A stretch of DNA of 64,000 nt, taken from Sphaerisporangium flaviroseum. GTDB taxonomy: Bacteria; Actinomycetota; Actinomycetes; Streptosporangiales; Streptosporangiaceae. The number at the start of each line of letters is the position of its first letter. The stretch's first letter is position 1. The stretch is taken from the NCBI RefSeq assembly GCF_039537005.1, contig NZ_BAAAZR010000018.1, forward strand, positions 1-64,000, read 5' to 3'. Shown in pieces: positions 41,901 through 50,777 of this stretch. The position numbers and the translations under genes were made by a program. Under the pieces are notes generated by a model that was not told the origin of the DNA, did no database searches, and saw nothing but the letters and a program-made list of their open reading frames with translations.

Positions 41901-42848
41901 GTGACCACGGGCGACGCCCGGGACCGGTGGCGCGGAGCGGTGGGAGCGGCCACGGCGATGTTCTGCGTCGGCACGCTGACGGCGGTCTCCCCGGCCCTGC
42001 ACGACTATCCCATCTACGGCGGCCAGGCCCTGCGTTACGCCCTCGGCGCGATACTGCTTTTCCTGATCATGCGGGCGCGGGGGCTCCCCCATCTCCGGCT
42101 CGACGGCCGCGAGATCGTCCTCATCATGCTCCTGGCCGTCGCCGGGCTCGCCGTGTTCAACGTCTTCGTCATCGAGTCGACCAGGTACGCCGACCCGGCG
42201 ACCGTGGGCACGATCGTGGCCACCGTCCCCATCGTCCTCGCCCTCGTCGGGCCGCTCATGGACGGGCGGCGGCCGACCCCGCACATCGTCGTGGCCGCCG
42301 CGGTGGTCGCGGGCGGCGCCGCCGTCACCACGGGATTCGGCGGTGGCACGCCTCTCGGGCTGCTCCTCGCGCTCGGCGCGCTCGCCTGTGAGGTGGCGTT
42401 CTCCCTTCTCGCCGTCCCCCTGCTCCCGCGCCTCGGCGCGGTCCGCGTCTCGGCGTACGCGACCGCCGCGGCGGTCCCCCTCCTGCTGATCACCGGAGTA
42501 GCGACCGGCGGGCGTGCGGCGCTACGGCAGCCGACGGCCGGCGAGGCGATGGCACTGGTCTACCTGGCCGTGGTGGTCACGGCGTTCGCGTTCTTCTGCT
42601 GGTACGACGCGCTGCCCCGGCTCGGCCCCGAACGCGCCGGACTGTTCTCCGGCTTCCTGCCGATCGGCGCCATCGTCTCCAGCGTGATCCTCGGAACCGG
42701 GCATCCCGGCGTGCCGGACCTCCTCGGCGCGGCACTCGTCGTCGGCGGCCTGCTCATCGGCCTGCGCCCTCGCAGGGCGCCCGCACGGGCCAGGCCCGAG
42801 ACGGCCTGTGAAGATCACGGCGACAGGGCCACCGGGGTCACACGATGA
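41901..42848 (+). CDS. EamA/DMT-superfamily transporter
   Basis: This 315-residue membrane protein has about ten hydrophobic helices arranged as two EamA repeats (first half around IYGGQALRYALGAILLF and TRYADPATVGTIVATVPIV, second around YDALPRLGPERAGLFSGFLPIGAIVSS). It is a drug/metabolite exporter; the substrate is unknown. The start is taken as GTG at 41901. The 292 bp between it and adnA hold no gene. Its 3' end overlaps the convergent MocR gene by 11 bp. Confidence 0.88.
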   Translation: MTTGDARDRWRGAVGAATAMFCVGTLTAVSPALHDYPIYGGQALRYALGAILLFLIMRARGLPHLRLDGREIVLIMLLAVAGLAVFNVFVIESTRYADPATVGTIVATVPIVLALVGPLMDGRRPTPHIVVAAAVVAGGAAVTTGFGGGTPLGLLLALGALACEVAFSLLAVPLLPRLGAVRVSAYATAAAVPLLLITGVATGGRAALRQPTAGEAMALVYLAVVVTAFAFFCWYDALPRLGPERAGLFSGFLPIGAIVSSVILGTGHPGVPDLLGAALVVGGLLIGLRPRRAPARARPETACEDHGDRATGVTR

Positions 42849-44352
42849 CCCGTTCCCGGTCGGTGGCGGCCGGGGCGCGCCGCCCGATCTCCGCCCACGC
42901 TCGGGCGAGCCGGTCCACAAGGGAGTCCAGCACGTCCTCACCGAAGGTGAAGGCCAGGCGCATGAAGCGATCGTGGGCGCCCGTGAGGTCGGTCATCGAG
43001 CCGGGGACCACCTCGACGCCGTGCCGGAGCGCCACGTGGGAGAACTCGGTGGCGTCGACCCCGGGCAGCTCGATCCACAGCCCGCCGCCGCCGTCCGGGC
43101 GCCGCCAGCGCCAGCTCGGCAGCCGCGTGCGGAGCAGCTTCTCGATGTGATGGAGGCGTTGTTCCCGTACGGGGACCCGGGCGGCCTGGATGCGTGGCAG
43201 CTCGGGGAGGAGCCGCGCGGCCAGCATCTGGTCGATGACCGGGCTGCCGAGGTCGGCGAGGGCCTTGCGCCGGGCCAGCCGTTCGATGATCTCCACGGGG
43301 CCTCGGACCCATCCCGTGCGCAGCCCGGCCCAGACCACCTTGGCGAGGGAGCCCGCGGACAGCACCTCCGCGCCGCGCGGCGCGTACGCGGCCAGCGGGC
43401 GCGGGCTCTCACCGAGGTGGAGCGAGCCGGTGTAGGCGTTGTCCTCCAGGATCGGGACCTCGTGGCGGGCCGCGAGCTCCCCGATACGGCGCCGCCTGGC
43501 CGCGGAGGTCAGGACCCCGGTGGGGTTGTGGAAGGTGGGCATGAGGTAGATCAGATCGGGTCTTCGCGCGGCCAGCGCCGCCGCCAGGGCCACGGCATCG
43601 GGGCCCTCCTCGTCGATCGGGACCGTGACGATGCCGGTGCCGCGCGCGCGGAACACGTCGAGGCAGCAGGGCCAGCTCGGCGACTCGGCGAGGGCGGTGC
43701 CACCCGGTCGAAGGTAGAGCTCGGCCACCAGCACGAGGGCCTGGTGCGCCCCGGTCGTGACCAGGACCTGGTCCGCGGTGGTGGGCAACCCGGTGCCGGT
43801 CAGGTGGGCGGCGATGGCCTCGCGCAGCTCCGGGAGACCGCCCGGGTGGTAGCCCGGCTCGTCGAAGGCCGCCGCCAGGTCACTGCCTGCCAGGTCGCGG
43901 AAGGCCGTGACCAGCTCGGGAACGGCGCCCTCGGAGGAGCGCGCCAGCGAGATGAGGTCCTCCGGGCCGTCGATGAGGTGCTGGTAGATCGACGCGCCCA
44001 TGCCTCCGGGCACGCGTCCGTCCGTGTGCGTCCGGCGTGCGCGGGCGTGCGCGGTGATCCGGGTGCCGCTTCCCCTGCGGCTCTCGATCAACCCCACGTC
44101 GCGCAGGGCTTCGTACGCGGCCACGACGGTGGTCCTGCTGATCCGGAGCACCCCCGCGAGCTGCCGTTCCGCGGGAAGACGCTGCCCGGGGAGGAGCGCG
44201 CCGCCCTCGACGGCCTTGCGAATGCCGTCGGCCAGCCTGCGGTAGAGCGGGCCCGTTCCGGAGGCCCAGGTCGCGAAGGAGGCGATGACTTCGCTCTCCG
44301 AGCGCTCGACGGTTCCCACGCGCCCCGGATGGGATGTGCGCGAAGTGTCCAC
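42838..44352 (-). CDS. MocR-type regulator: GntR HTH fused to a PLP aminotransferase-like domain
   Basis: This 504-residue MocR/PdxR-type protein has its GntR winged helix at residues 30-100 (LYRRLADGIRKAVEGGALLPGQRLPAERQLA, then ISRTTVVAAYEALRDVGLI). The aminotransferase class I-like domain follows, with MPTFHNPTGVLTS and the PLP-lysine segment SAGSLAKVVWAGLRTGW. The GTG at 44352 follows AGAGAGGTGA; the frame is open for 108 Arg-rich codons upstream, which are shadow sequence. MocR proteins commonly control adjacent transporters or PLP genes; the convergent EamA exporter is a plausible target. Confidence 0.92.
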   Translation of the reverse strand: MDTSRTSHPGRVGTVERSESEVIASFATWASGTGPLYRRLADGIRKAVEGGALLPGQRLPAERQLAGVLRISRTTVVAAYEALRDVGLIESRRGSGTRITAHARARRTHTDGRVPGGMGASIYQHLIDGPEDLISLARSSEGAVPELVTAFRDLAGSDLAAAFDEPGYHPGGLPELREAIAAHLTGTGLPTTADQVLVTTGAHQALVLVAELYLRPGGTALAESPSWPCCLDVFRARGTGIVTVPIDEEGPDAVALAAALAARRPDLIYLMPTFHNPTGVLTSAARRRRIGELAARHEVPILEDNAYTGSLHLGESPRPLAAYAPRGAEVLSAGSLAKVVWAGLRTGWVRGPVEIIERLARRKALADLGSPVIDQMLAARLLPELPRIQAARVPVREQRLHHIEKLLRTRLPSWRWRRPDGGGGLWIELPGVDATEFSHVALRHGVEVVPGSMTDLTGAHDRFMRLAFTFGEDVLDSLVDRLARAWAEIGRRAPAATDRERVIV

Positions 44353-44414
44353 CCTGTCACCTCTCTTGCCCCTCGAAGCTCCGCCGAGTGTTGCCGGTAG
44401 CGCCTCGCCGCGGG

Positions 44415-45284
44415 TCAGCCCAGCGCGAGCATGACCGGCGCGAACAGGCGGTCGTGACGGCCGGGCAGCGGGCCGCCGTGCACCATCAGGGCGGTCGAGA
44501 ACGCCGGAGACACGCCGCGCGCCACGGCCCACGACGTGAGCTCGGCGTGCCGGGAGTCCAGATCGAGACGGACCTGCCCGTGCACCCCGTCCGCCAGCTC
44601 GGCGATGAGCCCCTGTGCCACGCCCGTACCGTCTGCGATCACCGGCCCGACCACGACCCCGTCGACGTTGCGCCATGCCGCGCCGAACCCGACGACGACG
44701 TTGTCACGCTCGGCCACGCGGAACCGCTCGGCGAAGGTGAACAAGCGGGTGATCAGCCGCGTGCGGGGCGCGCCCGTGGCGTGCGCGTCTAGGGCGATGA
44801 TCGTCTCCAGATCATCCCGGTGTGCGAGACGGACCCCGGTGTCCTTGAGGTCTTCGAGGCGCGGCGCCAGGTTGCCGGTGTGCGTGACCACCGTGCCGAC
44901 CGTCTCGAAACCCACCTTCTCGTAGAGCCCCCGGCCGTACCGCGTCGCGGTGAGGAACACCGTGGCGCCCCGGGCCTGCTCCAGGGCGTGGAGCATGAGC
45001 CTGCGCCCCAGCCCCATGCGGGCGTACCGGGAGGCGACCAGCACCATGCTGACCGCGGCGAGGCCGGGCCCGTAACGGGCCAGCACCACCGTGCCGGCCA
45101 GGCCGCCGGCCGGGTCGTCGATGCCGTAGGCCTCGCCGATCTCGAACAGCAGGCGCCACTTGGCCTCTTCGGGAAGCCACTGGCGGTCGATGGCCAGCAG
45201 CAGGCAGTCGCGAAGGTCGCCGAGGTGGAGCCGACGGACCGGAATTTCCGTCAGGCTGACCTGGTCCGTGGAGATCGATTCCAT
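44415..45284 (-). CDS. GNAT-family N-acetyltransferase
   Basis: This 289-residue protein has one clear GNAT domain in its first half (VLVASRYARMGLGRRLMLHAL carries the R/Q-x-x-G-x-G acetyl-CoA loop; YEKVGFETVGTV is the C-terminal motif B). The second half is a degenerate GNAT-like domain (VVVGPVIAD). Double-GNAT proteins of this type acetylate unidentified amines. ATG start. It lies 62 bp upstream of MocR on the same strand and may share its transcript. Confidence 0.85.
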   Translation of the reverse strand: MESISTDQVSLTEIPVRRLHLGDLRDCLLLAIDRQWLPEEAKWRLLFEIGEAYGIDDPAGGLAGTVVLARYGPGLAAVSMVLVASRYARMGLGRRLMLHALEQARGATVFLTATRYGRGLYEKVGFETVGTVVTHTGNLAPRLEDLKDTGVRLAHRDDLETIIALDAHATGAPRTRLITRLFTFAERFRVAERDNVVVGFGAAWRNVDGVVVGPVIADGTGVAQGLIAELADGVHGQVRLDLDSRHAELTSWAVARGVSPAFSTALMVHGGPLPGRHDRLFAPVMLALG

Positions 45285-45437
45285 GTGTTGCCCCCGAAGA
45301 TACGTCCCGGACCCTCACGGCCCCGTCCGGCATCATCAACCACAAGTGCCGACATATCCACCCAATTTCCCCCGGCACTGCCGCCTTCCAGGAGTTTCCG
45401 GCCCGCCAGAAGGTCGCCCTCCGCGCCGGGCAAGGCC

Positions 45438-46007
45438 TCAGCGTTCATACACCCATCCGGTGGCCTGGCGGCGGGTGACCCGCTTCCACGTCCGCGCGTC
45501 ACAGGCCGCGGCGGCGCGGCGCTGGAACTCCCCGTCGTCCACGAAGTACGTCTCCGACAGGTCGAGCCAGCTGTCCTTGGTCGCGTGGGGATCCCATCCG
45601 GCCGTCGGTATCGGGAGGTACTCGCTGCGGTCCGACTTGTCCTGGCTGGTGATCTTCAGCACCTCGACACGGCCGGGATGAGTCCGTACGACGAGGCAGG
45701 GACGCACCTTGGACCCGGAACCGTCGGAGTACGGGACGTCGGCCCACCAGATCTGCCCCGGCGCCGGCCGGGAATCCGGCGACCCGCTAGGCGGGCGGGC
45801 ATGCACCCGTGGCGGCCGCCTGCCGGGCCCGGCCGAGGGACGGGCCTTCCGCCCGGGGAGCGGCGGCCTCGGCCGGGGACGGGGTGTCTTGCGACCAGGT
45901 GGGGACGACCGCCCCGACCCCCTCCGTACGAGCAGGACCACCACGCCCGCGGCCACGAGCAGGGCCACGCACACGAGCAGCACGGCGATCGGCTGGTCAC
46001 CCACCAT
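45438..46007 (-). CDS. Membrane-anchored PemK/MazF-fold protein
   Basis: This 189-residue product has an N-terminal membrane helix (about 5-27), a Pro/Arg-rich linker (30-83) and a C-terminal PemK/MazF-like domain with PGQIWWADVPYSDGSGSKVRPCLVV and VLKITSQDKSDRSEYLPIP, matching the toxin family's first strands and substrate loop. MazF toxins are cytoplasmic RNases paired with an antitoxin; no antitoxin gene is adjacent. ATG at 46007 precedes the helix; the frame is open 18 codons further. Whether it still cuts RNA is unknown; the anchor and lack of a partner make a non-toxin role plausible. Confidence 0.75.
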   Translation of the reverse strand: MVGDQPIAVLLVCVALLVAAGVVVLLVRRGSGRSSPPGRKTPRPRPRPPLPGRKARPSAGPGRRPPRVHARPPSGSPDSRPAPGQIWWADVPYSDGSGSKVRPCLVVRTHPGRVEVLKITSQDKSDRSEYLPIPTAGWDPHATKDSWLDLSETYFVDDGEFQRRAAAACDARTWKRVTRRQATGWVYER

Positions 46008-46088
46008 CAGACTTCGCTCCCCCGGCCTGCCCGGCCCCTGCCGGACGATCAGTGTGGGCACCGATCATCGCACCTCGCTCCGACGTTC

Positions 46089-46853
46089 TCACGACGGGGA
46101 GGAGGCCCGCCCGTCACGGGGTCCGAAGACCTGGAGCGCCTCGGCGTCGCCGGCCCGCGCGTGCAGGTAGTAGTCCACCCACTCCACGACGCCGGGATAG
46201 GCGGACTCGCGGGCGACGCGCGCGCAGGCGGCGTCGGCGTCATAGCGGGTGGACCGCAGCTCCACTCCCGGACCCAGCAGGGCCCAGTGCGCGCCGGCCC
46301 GGCCGTACGGCATGCCGACGCTTCCCGGATTGACGACGAGCCTGCCGTGGGCGAGCCGCGCGAACGGCATGTGGGTGTGCCCGCAGACCACCGTGCCGAC
46401 GTCGGGGCCGAGCCCTTCGAACACCTCCGCCCAGCGCTCCAGCCGGGAGTCGACCAGCACGACCTCCTCGTCGTCGCGGGGAGTCGCGTGGCAGAACAGG
46501 ACCGTGCCGAGCCCGCGCACCGGCAGGGTGACCGACAGCGGGAGCTTTTCGAGCAGAGCCACGTGGTCGTCACGCAACTGCTCGGCGGCCCACGGGGCGA
46601 TGGCGTCGGGCACGGAGCACTCCATGCCCTGACGGCACTGGAGCAGCTCACGGTCGGCGTTGCCCTTCACCCAGACGACGCGGTCGCCGAGCCCGGTGAG
46701 CAGGTCGAGGACCTCCGCCGGCTGTGGCCCGGCCGTGATGTCACCGGTGAGCACGATGCGGTCGGCGGCGGACACGTCGGGCTCGGCCAGCACGGCCTCC
46801 AGCGCCGGCAGGACCCCATGGACGTCGGACAGAACGGCTACGCGGTTCAGCAT
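46089..46853 (-). CDS. Calcineurin-like metallophosphoesterase (YfcE/MJ0936 type)
   Basis: This 254-residue phosphoesterase has ordered metal-ligand motifs: VAVLSDVHG (D, H), TGDITAGPQ (GDxxxxG), KGNADRELL (GNxD), FCHATPRD and VCGHTHMPF (GHTH). The insertion between GNxD and the final histidines fits small DNA/nucleotide phosphodiesterases of the YfcE group. The substrate is undefined. ATG at 46853 chosen since the preceding frame has no family sequence. Confidence 0.9.
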   Translation of the reverse strand: MLNRVAVLSDVHGVLPALEAVLAEPDVSAADRIVLTGDITAGPQPAEVLDLLTGLGDRVVWVKGNADRELLQCRQGMECSVPDAIAPWAAEQLRDDHVALLEKLPLSVTLPVRGLGTVLFCHATPRDDEEVVLVDSRLERWAEVFEGLGPDVGTVVCGHTHMPFARLAHGRLVVNPGSVGMPYGRAGAHWALLGPGVELRSTRYDADAACARVARESAYPGVVEWVDYYLHARAGDAEALQVFGPRDGRASSPS

Positions 46854-46920
46854 GGTGACCACTCTGGAACCGTTTCGACGGTCCGGCGTGGCTGTTCGCC
46901 GCGCGCGTATCAGCGGTCCG

Positions 46921-49881
46921 TCAGCGGGTCTCGGTGAAGACGTGGTCGACGAGGCGGGCCGCGGCCTTGCCGTCGTCACGGGGGGCGTAGGTGCGCACGA
47001 ACCCCTCATAGCGGTCGGCGTAGTCACCGGAGAGGGCGTCGATCAGGCGCACCGCCTCGATCACGTCGCTCCCCTCGGAGAGCAAGGGCCCGGGCGCCTG
47101 GGTGCGCAGGTCGAGGTAGAGGCCGCGGGTGTTGCGGTAACGCTCCAGGTCGTATCCGAAGAAGACCATCGGGCGGCGGGTCACCGCGAAGTCGAACATG
47201 ACCGAGGAGTAGTCGGTGATCAGCACGTCGGCGATCAGCAACAGGTCGGCCATATCGGGATAAGTCGTGACGTCGATGGCGAAGGGGTACTCCCGGCTCA
47301 TCGGCCCGGGACGGACCAGCGAAGCCGGACCGGGGACCACCAGCCCCGGAACCACCGGCGGCGTCTGCATCATGTGACCGCGGACCAGCAGGACGTGATC
47401 GCGCCCGAGCACCCGCTTGGCCTCGGCGAGATCGAGCCGCAGCGAACTGCTCCTGCGATCGTGGTCGCGCCACGTGGGGGCGTACAGCACGACGCGCTTG
47501 CCCGCCGGCACTCCAAGGCTCCGCCGCACGGCCGCGGCGAGGTCGGTGCGGTCGTGATAGGCGAGCACGTCGTTGCGCGGGTAGCCCGACTCGACGATCT
47601 CGCCGCCGTAGCCGAACGCGCGGCGCAGCACCTCGGACGCCCACGGGCTCTGCGTGACGAGCAGGTCCCAGTTGGCCACCTCGGCGGCCTGGCGGTACCA
47701 CGCCGCCGGTCTCGGCTCGCGGGACATGTGGCGCTGGTCACCGCCGACCCGCTTGAGCGGCGTGCCGTGCCAGGTCTGGACGCAGATCTGATCCTCACGG
47801 GCACGGAACCACTGGGGTGACAGCGTGTTGGTGATGATGTGACTCGACCGGGCCAGCGCGGTGTAGTGCTCGCGGCTGCCCTCGCGCACCACCGTGGGCA
47901 CGATGCCGGGGTCGAGGCCTAGCGCGGCGGAGTCCGGCGGGACGAAGGCGCCGTCCTTGACGACCCAGATGTGCTCGCGATCGTCGCCCCGGCGCAGCCG
48001 CTCCTCGTAGATCGCCCGCGCGTTGTCGGAGTAGGACCTGCCGTCGAAGGAGACGTACACCGTCGCGTCACGGAGCTCGCGGCGCCGCTCGGCGGGATAG
48101 TGGACCCTGCGCAGCGCCCACAGGCCGCCCGCGCCCTTCTCGTCGTCGGGCTGGTGCTCGGCGACCACCAGGACGGGGACGTCGAAGCGGGTCGCGACCA
48201 GGCGGTGCTCACGGTCGCCCACGATGTGGGCGCCCTCGTCGAGCGTGTCGAGCAGGTCGTGGCCCACCCGCAGCGGCGCGGTGGTGCCCTTCCCTCCCGC
48301 GACCGACAGGCTCCAGGCCCCCGACGCCAGCGCCACCGTGCCGCCGAACCTCGGCATGGCGGTCGGCGCGAGGCGTACGGAGAACTCCGACCCGGAACGC
48401 TCGATGGGCACCCGGTAGGACAGCCCGGCACGCTGGCGGAGCACGAGCTCACGCGGCCCCGGATCGGTGTCGGGATAGGACCCGGACAGCGTCAGCGCAC
48501 CGTCGTCGCCCCACTCGGCCGAGGTGATCACCGGCCAGACGCGGTGCGCGGAGACGACGACGCGATCGCGCCGGTCGCGCAGCACGGTGATCTCGCTGCG
48601 GTCGACGCCGATGTGGGTCTCGGCGGCGCTCTCCATCATCACCGGCGCCGCGGGGTCGCCCTTCGGCTCGATCCACAGGCGGCGCGCGTCGCGCTCCTTC
48701 AGCAGCGCGGACACGGCCACCGCGACCTTGAAGCTCGTGCCTCCCTCGACCGGCGTGAAGTCGGCGGCCATGCGGTGACCGCCGAGGCGGGCCCGGCCCT
48801 TGGAAACACTGGTGCCGGGAAGGAACCCCGTCAGCTCGATCTGGTCGTCGACCTGCCTGGCGCCGGTCAGCTCGGCCCTGGTGGGCTGCAGCACGATCTG
48901 GAGTGCCCGGTCGGAGGTCCACGCCGGGCGCACCCACCAGCCGGGACGGACGCGAAGCCCCGCCGGGCGCTCGGTGCGCCCCATCACGGGGCCGCGAAGG
49001 ACTCCGGTGGCACGGGCGCCCCGGCTCCAGATGACGATGTCGGCACGCCAGGTGGTCGTGTCGCGGACCGCCGGGCGGCGGCGCAGCAGCCGCTTGGCGC
49101 CGTGGACGGCGGCACGGATCGCCGCGCGCCAGCGCAGCGACCACGGCCGCACCTCGGCCACGAAACCGGCCCAGTCGTAGTTGCAGCCAGGCTCTCCGGC
49201 GCCGTGGGTGGCCTCCGGGCGGTAGACGCGCCGGGTGCGCGTGGAGATCGGCGGCACCCAGCGAGGCCCACGGAGCACCACGGTGGCACGGTTGAAGCGG
49301 CGGCTCCGCACCGAGAGCCCCACCAGATAGGCGTGGCCGGTGATGCGCAGCCGCCCGCCCTGCCAGGAGATGTCGTCGACCTCGGTCACCGGGACCAGGT
49401 CGGCGCCGCGGAGGCGGAACAGCGAGGGGGGCGCGCTCACGGGCAGGTCGGCGTACCAGGCCAGGCCCTTGCGCACCCTTTTGGACGGCTCGGCGGTGGC
49501 GGCGACCAGGTTGGCCAGCTCGTCGCCCTGGGCCAGAAGCGCGGGGTCGCGGTTCTCGACGAGATGGTAGGCGAGCCGCCGGGCGACCGGCAGGCGGCGC
49601 TTGACCGACGGATCCACGTCGGCCAGGTAGTCACGGAGCAGGTCGATGGCGTGCCGGAGGCGCGTGGCGTCTCGCCGGGCGGCGGTCTCCAGGCGCTGGG
49701 CGAGAGGCCCGTTGAGCGCCTCCGCGTGCAGGCGCCTGCGTTGGGAACGGGACAACCCTGTGGAGTGGACGGCCGCGATCAGGGCATCGAGCGGCTCTCC
49801 CCTGTCATAGAGGTCCTGGGCGGCCCGCAACCGGTCGGCGACGATGTCGCCGGTCCGCGCGAGCGTGGCACCGGTGGCCAT
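46921..49881 (-). CDS. CDP-glycerol glycerophosphotransferase-like protein (TagF-type), large
   Basis: This product of about 986 residues has a C-terminal third (about 600-986) typical of TagF-like glycerophosphotransferases: YVSFDGRSYSDNARAIYEE, SPQWFRAREDQICVQTWHGTPLKRVG, ESGYPRNDVLAYH, VLYAPTWRDH and LLLIADVLITDYSSVMFDF. It would polymerise or attach polyol-phosphate from CDP-glycerol onto a wall polymer or lipid. The first 600 residues contain repeated beta-rich segments (TELTGFLPGT-like strands) of unknown role and an N-terminal helical region. ATG at 49881 used; a TTG 11 codons upstream is possible. No glycosyltransferase or tag/tar gene adjoins it. Confidence 0.85.
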   Translation of the reverse strand: MATGATLARTGDIVADRLRAAQDLYDRGEPLDALIAAVHSTGLSRSQRRRLHAEALNGPLAQRLETAARRDATRLRHAIDLLRDYLADVDPSVKRRLPVARRLAYHLVENRDPALLAQGDELANLVAATAEPSKRVRKGLAWYADLPVSAPPSLFRLRGADLVPVTEVDDISWQGGRLRITGHAYLVGLSVRSRRFNRATVVLRGPRWVPPISTRTRRVYRPEATHGAGEPGCNYDWAGFVAEVRPWSLRWRAAIRAAVHGAKRLLRRRPAVRDTTTWRADIVIWSRGARATGVLRGPVMGRTERPAGLRVRPGWWVRPAWTSDRALQIVLQPTRAELTGARQVDDQIELTGFLPGTSVSKGRARLGGHRMAADFTPVEGGTSFKVAVAVSALLKERDARRLWIEPKGDPAAPVMMESAAETHIGVDRSEITVLRDRRDRVVVSAHRVWPVITSAEWGDDGALTLSGSYPDTDPGPRELVLRQRAGLSYRVPIERSGSEFSVRLAPTAMPRFGGTVALASGAWSLSVAGGKGTTAPLRVGHDLLDTLDEGAHIVGDREHRLVATRFDVPVLVVAEHQPDDEKGAGGLWALRRVHYPAERRRELRDATVYVSFDGRSYSDNARAIYEERLRRGDDREHIWVVKDGAFVPPDSAALGLDPGIVPTVVREGSREHYTALARSSHIITNTLSPQWFRAREDQICVQTWHGTPLKRVGGDQRHMSREPRPAAWYRQAAEVANWDLLVTQSPWASEVLRRAFGYGGEIVESGYPRNDVLAYHDRTDLAAAVRRSLGVPAGKRVVLYAPTWRDHDRRSSSLRLDLAEAKRVLGRDHVLLVRGHMMQTPPVVPGLVVPGPASLVRPGPMSREYPFAIDVTTYPDMADLLLIADVLITDYSSVMFDFAVTRRPMVFFGYDLERYRNTRGLYLDLRTQAPGPLLSEGSDVIEAVRLIDALSGDYADRYEGFVRTYAPRDDGKAAARLVDHVFTETR

Positions 49882-49952
49882 CAGGGAGGCACCGCCTTTC
49901 CAGTCTGACCGCAAAGGGCGTCACTGGAATGGTAATGCGACTTACTGAGAAC

Positions 49953-50291
49953 TCACTGATGATCGCCATGCCATCGGGCATGGCGCATGTCGGCTCGTTC
50001 ACCCCGCAGGGGCGTCCCCTCCTCGCGCCAGTGGGACAGACACCTGCTCTCGTGGCCCGGCGGCGGGGTGCCGTCGGAGTGCACGACGCGCCACCACGGG
50101 ACGCCTCCCCCCCAAGTGGACATCACGCGGCCCACCTGCCGGGGGCCGCCCTCGGAGAGGTATTCGGCGACGTCGCCGTAGGACATCACCTTCCCCGGCG
50201 GGATGCGCTCGACCAGATCGAGCACGCGCTCGGCGAAGGGCGTCGAATCGCTCAAGGCCTTGGTCTCCCCGGTCGCTCTCAGGCGCTCCAC
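49953..50291 (-). CDS. Alkyltransferase-like (ATL) DNA-repair protein
   Basis: This 112-residue protein has the DNA-binding fold of O6-alkylguanine alkyltransferases: PFAERVLDLVERIPPGKVMSYGDVAEYL and the helix-turn-helix that follows, with the arginine finger near RQVGRVM. The active-site PCHR is replaced by PWWRVV, so the acceptor cysteine is absent. ATL proteins bind O6-alkylguanine and hand it to nucleotide excision repair. It corresponds to Rv3204. It overlaps the upstream small gene by 13 bp. Confidence 0.92.
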   Translation of the reverse strand: MERLRATGETKALSDSTPFAERVLDLVERIPPGKVMSYGDVAEYLSEGGPRQVGRVMSTWGGGVPWWRVVHSDGTPPPGHESRCLSHWREEGTPLRGERADMRHARWHGDHQ

Positions 50292-50653
50292 GGGGCGGGG
50301 CCAAGTGAAAGGATCTCCTCCAGCTTCCCGAACTCGTAGGTCGCGTCGCCGTTCACCTGCTCGACGATGCCGTCCCGGATGCCGTACGCCTCGCCGTCCT
50401 CCCCTACCAGCCTCCCACCGACCATGTCGGCGAGACGGGCCAGGTGAGCGACCTCCCAGTCGGAGGCGGGCTTGCCGTAGAGACGCCCCTGCCAGGTGGC
50501 GACGGCGAACTCGGCGTCACCGTGACGCGCGAAGACCTCACCGGTCTCCGGCGATCCCCGCAGCTCCAAACCGGCGTCCGCCGGGCCCGTCACCTGCGTC
50601 AGCTCGGCGTAGGCGAGCGGCGATTCGCGTTGTACACGCAACTCGTATCCCAC
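50279..50653 (-). CDS. Small conserved protein paired with ATL
   Basis: This acidic protein of 124 residues is predicted alpha/beta and soluble, with no recognised motif. Position upstream of, and overlapping, the ATL gene parallels Rv3205c next to Rv3204, so the pair looks conserved. GTG start with AAGG about 9 bases upstream. The strong overlap suggests co-translation. The function is unknown; a role in alkylation repair is inference from linkage only. Confidence 0.7.
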   Translation of the reverse strand: MGYELRVQRESPLAYAELTQVTGPADAGLELRGSPETGEVFARHGDAEFAVATWQGRLYGKPASDWEVAHLARLADMVGGRLVGEDGEAYGIRDGIVEQVNGDATYEFGKLEEILSLGPAPWSA

Positions 50654-50777
50654 GAGACGGGAACCTTAGCGAACCTTTACCGATCACTGACACGAAAAAG
50701 ACGGTTTTCGACCGGACCGCAGCTGAAATGCCACCGAAAGGCGACCGAATAGCACCTCAATCGCGCCCGTCATGTGA

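Noticed and set aside
45438..46007. Classical MazEF/PemIK toxin-antitoxin locus
   Set aside because: No antitoxin gene precedes or overlaps it and the protein carries a membrane anchor; kept only as a PemK-fold protein.
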